A DNA stretch of 64,000 nt from Corynebacterium crudilactis (lineage in GTDB: Bacteria > Actinomycetota > Actinomycetes > Mycobacteriales > Mycobacteriaceae), in contig NZ_CP015622.1 of assembly GCF_001643015.1 (NCBI RefSeq), positions 1,811,358-1,875,357 of the forward strand, read 5' to 3'. Of the stretch, positions 58,685 through 64,000 are shown piece by piece. Within the stretch, counting starts at the first letter, position 1. Every line of letters starts with the position of its first letter. The translations under genes were made by a program, and so were the position numbers. The notes below the pieces were generated by a model. It searched no databases. It was not told the DNA's origin and saw only the letters and a list, made by a program, of their open reading frames with translations.

Positions 58685-58703
58685 GAGGCGGAAGCTCCTT
58701 AAC

Positions 58704-59873
58704 TCACATAGCGGTTGCCAACCGGTCAATCAACGCATTCGCACGCGAACGAGCTTCAAACTCGGTGGCCAAAATATCATCGAGGTGTGATGCTACACCA
58801 GCAAACTGGGAAGCTCCTTGGAGGACCTCATCCACCACGTCCACGATCTGCGGGAACTTAATCCGGCCCCGCAAAAACGCCTCCGCGGCCTCCTCGTTGG
58901 CAGCGTTGTACACCGCAGGATAAGTACCTTTTTGCTTTGCGACGTGCCGAGCCAGCTGCACCGCAGGGAATGCGGCATCATCCACCGGCTCAAAAGTCCA
59001 GGTATGAGCAGCCGTGAAATCCAACGCCGGCTGTGCCTTCGGCACCCGGTGAGGCCAATCCAGTGCCAAGGCAATCGGCAGCTTCATCGATGGCGGCGAT
59101 GCCTGAGCAATTGTTGCACCATCAGTAAATGTGATCATCGAATGAATAATGGACTGCGGATGCACCGTGACATCAATAAGATCAGCATCTGTATCAAATA
59201 ATAACGTTGCCTCGATCAGCTCGAGCCCTTTATTAATAAGCGTGGCAGAATTAAGAGTATTCATCTGCCCCATCGCCCACGTCGGATGAGCTGCGGCCTG
59301 TGCAGGAGTAACCTCCCACATCTGCTCTCTGGTCCACCCTCTAAAAGGTCCACCCGAAGCAGTCAGGACAATCCGAGACACTTCATCTGCTGTACCAGAT
59401 CGCAAACACTGCGCCATCGCAGAGTGCTCAGAATCCACTGGAATAATCTGGCCAGGCCTCGCCTTAGCCGTGACAAATTCACCACCAGCAACCAGCGATT
59501 CCTTATTAGCCAAAGCAAGATACGCGCCAGAATCTAGCGTGGCCAACGTTGCCGCCAGACCAAGTGACCCAACAAGGGCATTCAACACAGTATCTGCAGG
59601 TGTGGATTCCACCAGGATCTTCGCAGCATCCGCACCGGAAATGATCTGTCCGCCCAGGGATTCCGAGATCAACGCAGCAGCTACTTCATCAGCGACAGCA
59701 ACCTTGTCTGGTGCCAAACCTAAGCTTCGTGCCTGGCTAATAACCAACTCCGGCTGAGAACCGCCCGCAGCAATTCCCACCACTTCGAATTTATCCGGAT
59801 TATCAGCAATAACATCGAGCGCCTGCGTTCCAATGGAACCGGTGCTTCCCAAAATAAGGATCTTTTTACTCAC
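58704..59873 (-). CDS. dxr: 1-deoxy-D-xylulose 5-phosphate reductoisomerase
   Basis: 389 residues. NADPH motif [16 protein letters not shown] (residues 6-21), [14 protein letters not shown], the metal/substrate block [15 protein letters not shown] and ASGGPFRG, and [10 protein letters not shown] in the flexible loop region. It turns DXP into MEP, the first committed step of isoprenoid synthesis, and is the target of fosmidomycin. It heads the dxr-rip-ispG group. Confidence 0.97.
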   Translation of the reverse strand: MSKKILILGSTGSIGTQALDVIADNPDKFEVVGIAAGGSQPELVISQARSLGLAPDKVAVADEVAAALISESLGGQIISGADAAKILVESTPADTVLNALVGSLGLAATLATLDSGAYLALANKESLVAGGEFVTAKARPGQIIPVDSEHSAMAQCLRSGTADEVSRIVLTASGGPFRGWTREQMWEVTPAQAAAHPTWAMGQMNTLNSATLINKGLELIEATLLFDTDADLIDVTVHPQSIIHSMITFTDGATIAQASPPSMKLPIALALDWPHRVPKAQPALDFTAAHTWTFEPVDDAAFPAVQLARHVAKQKGTYPAVYNAANEEAAEAFLRGRIKFPQIVDVVDEVLQGASQFAGVASHLDDILATEFEARSRANALIDRLATAM

Positions 59874-60133
59874 GCCCCCATTCTTCCACTAGTTGACCCA
59901 CAACACAGCAAACATGCCCACTACACCCATTTGGGGCAATCCAAACGGATAGGTTTCCTCCATTGCCAGCTAGATGTCTTCAAAAGCGCAGGTGGGAAAC
60001 TCACAACACTGTTGGTTTTTCGCTTGACCGCGGAAAATATGAGAACATAGTGAAAGTTAAACCAAGTTCTGTAGGTGCTCGTTGGAACATGTGTTTAAGC
60101 ACTATTTTCAACTTGCGAATAAAGGAGTAAAAC

Positions 60134-60577
60134 GTGGCTGGTTCCTCCCACACGATTGAGCCTGAGATCTACCGCGGTGTATCCACCCTTGATGAGCCTT
60201 CGGCTGCATGGGGATGGCACGGTCTCAAGCGCAACACAATCCAACTCGCTGGCTGGATTTCTGTTCTGTTCATGCTTGGGTACAACTTTGGTAACCACAA
60301 GGGCCACGTTGAAACCATCTGGCTTATTGTCATGACTGTCTTTTTGGTTCTCGGTCTGCTGATCCACCTGTTTGAGCCAAAGCTCTCCCAGGTGCGCACC
60401 ATCACTGGCAAGAACAAGCCAGTTGGCCACGTCGAACCTGACTGGACTTACGATCAGGCAACCCTGAGCGGCACCTGGGCTGATCTTTCTGATTCCCAGC
60501 TTCGTTCAATCAACATTGAGCCAAGCCGTGTTGCACACCTGCGCGCTGCAGACTCTGCAAAAGAACTAAACAACTAG
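60134..60577 (+). CDS. DUF2631 family membrane protein
   Basis: 147 residues starting at a GTG with AAAGGAG at 6 nt. Two membrane helices (about residues 41-58 and 68-86: IQLAGWISVLFMLGYNF and IWLIVMTVFLVLGLLIHLF) are joined by a short NHKGHVE loop, with hydrophilic N- and C-terminal tails. This matches the actinobacterial DUF2631 family, which regularly lies near dxr/rip. Function unknown. Confidence 0.83.
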   Translation: MAGSSHTIEPEIYRGVSTLDEPSAAWGWHGLKRNTIQLAGWISVLFMLGYNFGNHKGHVETIWLIVMTVFLVLGLLIHLFEPKLSQVRTITGKNKPVGHVEPDWTYDQATLSGTWADLSDSQLRSINIEPSRVAHLRAADSAKELNN

Positions 60578-60585
60578 TTCTTATA

Positions 60586-60630
60586 AAAAGTAGGGCTCCT
60601 ATCGAGTTATTCGATAGGAGCCCTACTTTT
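60586..60630. terminator. Bidirectional terminator
   Basis: A perfect 20-bp stem, 5-nt loop (60586-60605/60611-60630), with A-rich left and T-rich right flanks, between the convergent DUF2631 and ABC permease genes. Confidence 0.92.
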
Positions 60631-60642
60631 CTTTTATTCCTT

Positions 60643-62223
60643 TTATTTCACGTGAGTTTTTACCTTGTCGAAAATCTCCGGCAAGTTCCGCTCCACTCGC
60701 CTGCTACATATCTGCACAGCCCCCAGATAGACAGCTACAGGAATAACGATGCCTAAAACTTCACCAAGAACAAGCATCCACATGTGCTCTGTGGCATAAC
60801 CAACACTGCCCAACACAATTGCTGGAATCAGAGGAATCCACCCCAGCAATAATGCGGCAAACGCCCCGATGAAAGCCGCACCCGAATAACCACTGCGATC
60901 GGCCCACGGACTCGTACCAGGTTTAGCCGTTGGATACGGATTAAACGTAGTGACAAACAACGCCACAGCTGCGCCAGAGATAAAGACTCCGACTCCAATG
61001 AAACTGAGCAAAACGGCAATCGTTTTATTATCCGCCAGAACCAATGTGACAACCATATAAATCAGCAATGTTAAGCCACCTGGCAGCATAGAAGCCCAAT
61101 GGCGCATCAACAATGCTGTTCTGGCCTTAACTCCTGACACCATATTCAGCCAGATCGATGGGCCATCATAACCAAAATCATTAGTAGCAATCGAACCACC
61201 AAAAGCTGCCAACATAATCAACCCCACGTAAATCATGAAGAAATCGACAGTAAAGCTCTGCGCAATAAACAGAAATCCAAGCAATGGAAACACAATCATC
61301 GATCCCATTAATCTGGAATCTTTAAACAGATAACGTACTGATCGAGAAAAGATAGCTCCACCAGCAGACCAAGGAATCATCGGCAAAAATAACACCCTCT
61401 TGCCCTCTACCTGCATATCCTTTGTCCGATTGCCCTGCCCGCCTTGATCCAAGGGAGCATGAAGCGCCTTATCAATCAAACGCAACCAGAGCCAAACACC
61501 CGCGCACACATAAGCAAAAGCCAACACCGTCAATAAGGCAGCCTCACTCCATAGGCTGGCTGCAAACGCTTCCACAGCGCCTGCCCCCGCCCCCACAGGA
61601 GTCCACTTAGCAATACGTCCTAAGGCATCAATCCTGCTCATCGCCTCAGCTCCAATGAGCAGATTATAGCCAATGATAAACACCACAAAGGCAACAGAAG
61701 CGATCATCGTTCGACGATCTTTACTGACTCTCGAAGAAGATCCCGAGGCAACAGCTTTAAGCAATTCACCTAACAGCAACGTGGTAATCAAAGATACGAA
61801 CATCATCAACACCAAGATTGGCAAGGTACTCAGGGGCAAAAAGACCGCTGCCACAATTGTTGTGGCCACAGTGCACACGACAGCAGTAATCCCACGAGAT
61901 TGCATAAGTGAGCTAACAGCCAACCCGGGTATGAGCTGTTTTGCACGCACTGGCATAGTGGCAAAAGACACTGGATCCAGCTGTCCTTCACCTGACGGCC
62001 ACATAAAAGCTGCCATGCAATAAGCCAATGTTCCAATGGCAACAACACCAGCGAGGATTCCCGTATTCTCCTGATGCAGCCCCACTCCTAATACCGCACT
62101 CAAACTAACAAGGCCGATCACGCTATACAAAGAAACAAGCGCCATCATCACAACCGTGGCCCGGTTTCCCTTCATAGCTCTACGCCACAAAGTCGCCTGT
62201 AGTCTCAGCAGAGTTCTCGTCAT
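60643..62223 (-). CDS. ABC-2 type transporter permease
   Basis: 526 residues from the ATG at 62223 (GGGGAGGG upstream). It has about 12 membrane segments in two halves and a cytoplasmic loop of about 50 residues in the middle, the build of large ABC-2 exporters that lack an extra soluble domain. It begins 2 nt after the ATPase gene stop, so the two form one exporter. Substrate unknown; drug, lipid or antimicrobial peptide are all possible. Confidence 0.83.
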   Translation of the reverse strand: MTRTLLRLQATLWRRAMKGNRATVVMMALVSLYSVIGLVSLSAVLGVGLHQENTGILAGVVAIGTLAYCMAAFMWPSGEGQLDPVSFATMPVRAKQLIPGLAVSSLMQSRGITAVVCTVATTIVAAVFLPLSTLPILVLMMFVSLITTLLLGELLKAVASGSSSRVSKDRRTMIASVAFVVFIIGYNLLIGAEAMSRIDALGRIAKWTPVGAGAGAVEAFAASLWSEAALLTVLAFAYVCAGVWLWLRLIDKALHAPLDQGGQGNRTKDMQVEGKRVLFLPMIPWSAGGAIFSRSVRYLFKDSRLMGSMIVFPLLGFLFIAQSFTVDFFMIYVGLIMLAAFGGSIATNDFGYDGPSIWLNMVSGVKARTALLMRHWASMLPGGLTLLIYMVVTLVLADNKTIAVLLSFIGVGVFISGAAVALFVTTFNPYPTAKPGTSPWADRSGYSGAAFIGAFAALLLGWIPLIPAIVLGSVGYATEHMWMLVLGEVLGIVIPVAVYLGAVQICSRRVERNLPEIFDKVKTHVK

Positions 62224-62225
62224 AA

Positions 62226-63050
62226 TTATGCCCTCCCCTCTGAAGAACCCAACCACGATAGTGATCCTTCCTGCAGTGCCCCGCCGCCTACGATCTCCAC
62301 AAAAATATCAGTGAGTGACTTTCCTTTTCGGATCTCATCAACATGACCCGAAACCTCCACGATGCCCTTATTGATAATTGCTACGTGATCACACAATCCT
62401 TCAACCAATTCCATGACATGCGAACTCAAAACCACTGTGCCACCAGCTTGTGCAAAGTTTTTCAAAATATGTTGAATCAACCGACCTGAGACAGGATCCA
62501 CAGCTTCCAAAGGTTCATCAAGAATAAGGACCTGAGGATTATGGATCAGAGCCTGAGCCAACAAAATCTTCTTCGTCATGCCCGCTGAATAATCCACAAT
62601 TTTCTTCGTGCCAGCCTCTGCCAAACCAAGTGCATCCATAAGCTCAACGCTGCGCTGATGCACCAGCTTCTCCTCCAACCCCCGTAACGCACCTACATAA
62701 GCTAAAAGCTCCATGCCGGAGAGACGATCAAACACTGGCAGGCCATCAGCCAAAAGCCCCATTGCCCTTTTCGCACCGTCAGGTTCTTCCCATACGTTAT
62801 ATCCAGTGATCCACGCACTGCCTTGCGTTGGCCTAATCAGCCCCGTCGCCATGGATAACATCGTTGTTTTACCAGCACCATTAGGTCCTACAATGCCATA
62901 AATTGAGCCCTTGGGAATATCTAAATTGATAGTGTTCACCACTGTTGAATTCCCATAGGATTTAGATAAATTTCGGACTGCCAAGGCTTGGGTGGTGGGA
63001 TCATTTGGGCTACTTTGAGGCAACCCTTGCAGCTTTTCAGGCTCAGTCAT
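62226..63050 (-). CDS. ABC-2 type transporter ATP-binding protein
   Basis: 274 residues from the ATG at 63050; a TTG at 63089 would add 13. Walker A GIVGPNGAGKTTMLSMATGL, signature VDYSAGMTKKILLAQALIHN (SAGM in place of SGGQ) and Walker B VLILDEPLEAVDP (leucine for threonine after DEP) are seen. It is a CcmA/DrrA-type ATPase paired with the permease downstream. The export substrate cannot be inferred. Confidence 0.88.
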   Translation of the reverse strand: MTEPEKLQGLPQSSPNDPTTQALAVRNLSKSYGNSTVVNTINLDIPKGSIYGIVGPNGAGKTTMLSMATGLIRPTQGSAWITGYNVWEEPDGAKRAMGLLADGLPVFDRLSGMELLAYVGALRGLEEKLVHQRSVELMDALGLAEAGTKKIVDYSAGMTKKILLAQALIHNPQVLILDEPLEAVDPVSGRLIQHILKNFAQAGGTVVLSSHVMELVEGLCDHVAIINKGIVEVSGHVDEIRKGKSLTDIFVEIVGGGALQEGSLSWLGSSEGRA

Positions 63051-63161
63051 CTTAAAAAATCTTTCGGCTCTAGAATCCACGAATACCAATCAAAATAAAA
63101 CAATATATTTGACGCTACCAGCCTAAGCTCAGCTCTTCAGAACTTTTTTACCAACAACAAA

Positions 63162-63196
63162 ACCCGCTGTCTTTGCCTTAAGCAAAAACAACGGGC
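63162..63196 (-). terminator. rlmN terminator
   Basis: Hairpin with G-U pairs (arms about 63162-63175 and 63182-63196), 17 nt beyond the rlmN stop, followed leftward by a T-rich run. Confidence 0.7.
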
Positions 63197-63213
63197 TTAC
63201 ATATTTTTGATGG

Positions 63214-64000
63214 TTAAGCAGATTCCTCAGCGGCAAGCTGACCACACGCGGCAGCAATCTCTTGCCCCTTGGTATCACGCACGGTGCATGGAACACCCTT
63301 GGCAATCACGCGGCGAACAAACTCATCTTGACGCTCCTTAGGAGCAGCATCCCATTTGGATCCAGGAGTTGGGTTCAAAGGAATAAGGTTCACGTGAACA
63401 CGAGAGCCCAAAGCCTTATGCAACTTCTCGCCCAGCATATCCGCACGCCAATCTTGATCATTCACATCACGAATGAGTGCGTACTCAATAGAGACACGAC
63501 GACCGGATTTATCTGCGTAATAACGAGCAGCATCCAACACCTCAGCGACAGACCAGCGGTTATTCACTGGAACAAGAGTGTCACGCAGTTCATCATCTGG
63601 AGTGTGCAAAGAAACAGCAAGAGTAACCGACATGTCTTCGTCGGCAAGCTTCCTGATTGCAGGAGCCAAGCCAACGGTGGAGACAGTCACACTACGCTGG
63701 GAAATGCCAAAGCCTGCAGGGCTTGGCTGCGTAATCTGACGAACCGCAGACACCACGCGCTTGTAGTTAGCAAGTGGCTCGCCCATACCCATGAATACAA
63801 CATTGGAAAGACGACCTCCCTCATCCTGCATCGTCGCAGCTGCATTACGAACCTGATCGACGATTTCGCCGATAGACAAGTTACGATCCAAGCCACCTTG
63901 GCCAGTAGCACAGAATGGACACGCCATGCCGCAACCAGCCTGCGAAGAAATACACAAGGTAGAGCGATCAGAATAACGCATGAGTACAGATTCAAGAAGA
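63214..64000 (-). CDS. rlmN: 23S rRNA/tRNA adenine-C2 methyltransferase RlmN, 5' end cut by the window edge
   Basis: The final 262 or so residues are present; the frame remains open at base 64000 ([19 protein letters not shown]). The radical-SAM cluster motif [14 protein letters not shown] (CxxxCxxC) is near the edge. [32 protein letters not shown] and [17 protein letters not shown] follow. The substrate cysteine near the C-terminus is probably that in [17 protein letters not shown]. The enzyme methylates A2503 of 23S rRNA and A37 of some tRNAs. A methionine at 63981 is internal, not the start. Confidence 0.95.
   Translation of the reverse strand, partial: LLESVLMRYSDRSTLCISSQAGCGMACPFCATGQGGLDRNLSIGEIVDQVRNAAATMQDEGGRLSNVVFMGMGEPLANYKRVVSAVRQITQPSPAGFGISQRSVTVSTVGLAPAIRKLADEDMSVTLAVSLHTPDDELRDTLVPVNNRWSVAEVLDAARYYADKSGRRVSIEYALIRDVNDQDWRADMLGEKLHKALGSRVHVNLIPLNPTPGSKWDAAPKERQDEFVRRVIAKGVPCTVRDTKGQEIAAACGQLAAEESA

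Overview
The window comes from a Corynebacterium very close to C. glutamicum. The evidence is the gene order (dapB-thyX-dapA-rnj; rimP-nusA-ylxR-infB-rbfA; oppABC plus a fused oppDF; mqo and mtr; chrSA divergent from hrtBA; dxr-rip-ispG), the mycothiol gene mtr, the PptA phosphopantetheinyl transferase, and a DapA of 301 residues that matches the C. glutamicum enzyme almost residue for residue as I remember it. Small differences from that protein suggest a sister species or divergent strain rather than the type strain. Almost everything is ordinary chromosomal core, and both edges cut genes (a TIGR03085 protein on the left, rlmN on the right).

Layout. 1-434: partial TIGR03085 protein. 547-6213: an accessory carboxylate module, tctCBA (tripartite tricarboxylate transporter) divergent from a TcuA-like flavoprotein dehydrogenase and a GntR/FCD regulator, with TGTATACA-type operators between the two arms. 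6363-11209: rnj, dapA, thyX, dapB (RNA decay, lysine/diaminopimelate, dTMP). 11456-18191: an AMIN-like lipoprotein, pnp, rpsO, a nucleoside hydrolase, ribF and truB. 18199-27945: pptA, a phosphoesterase, a MATE exporter, nrnA, rbfA, infB, ylxR, nusA, rimP, all leftward; infB to rimP is the classical translation/transcription-factor operon. 28000-34738: a lipoprotein and the opp peptide importer. 34828-41686: proS, yaaA, a two-ORF AAA+/VWA chelatase that looks like one gene with a +1 frameshift, cobA and selO. 41742-42644: a two-domain VOC gene interrupted by an in-frame TAA. 42848-47339: mqo, an alpha/beta hydrolase and mtr. 47760-49376: two paralogous small secreted or C-terminally anchored proteins and a membrane protein. 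49373-55848: map, a penicillin-binding lipoprotein, the heme two-component system chrSA and the heme exporter hrtBA. 55849-56165: a gene-free, hairpin-rich spacer. 56166-59873: ispG, the rip site-2 protease and dxr (MEP isoprenoid pathway). 60134-64000: a DUF2631 protein, an ABC-2 exporter pair and the 3' part of rlmN.

The items most worth a second look are the tct/tcu island with its built-in regulation and no TcuB partner, the chelatase frameshift at 38162-38183, the stop codon inside the VOC gene, the hairpin cluster behind hrtA, the paired small secreted proteins, and the perfect 78-bp tandem repeat in infB. I saw no rRNA, tRNA, CRISPR array, insertion sequence or prophage gene.
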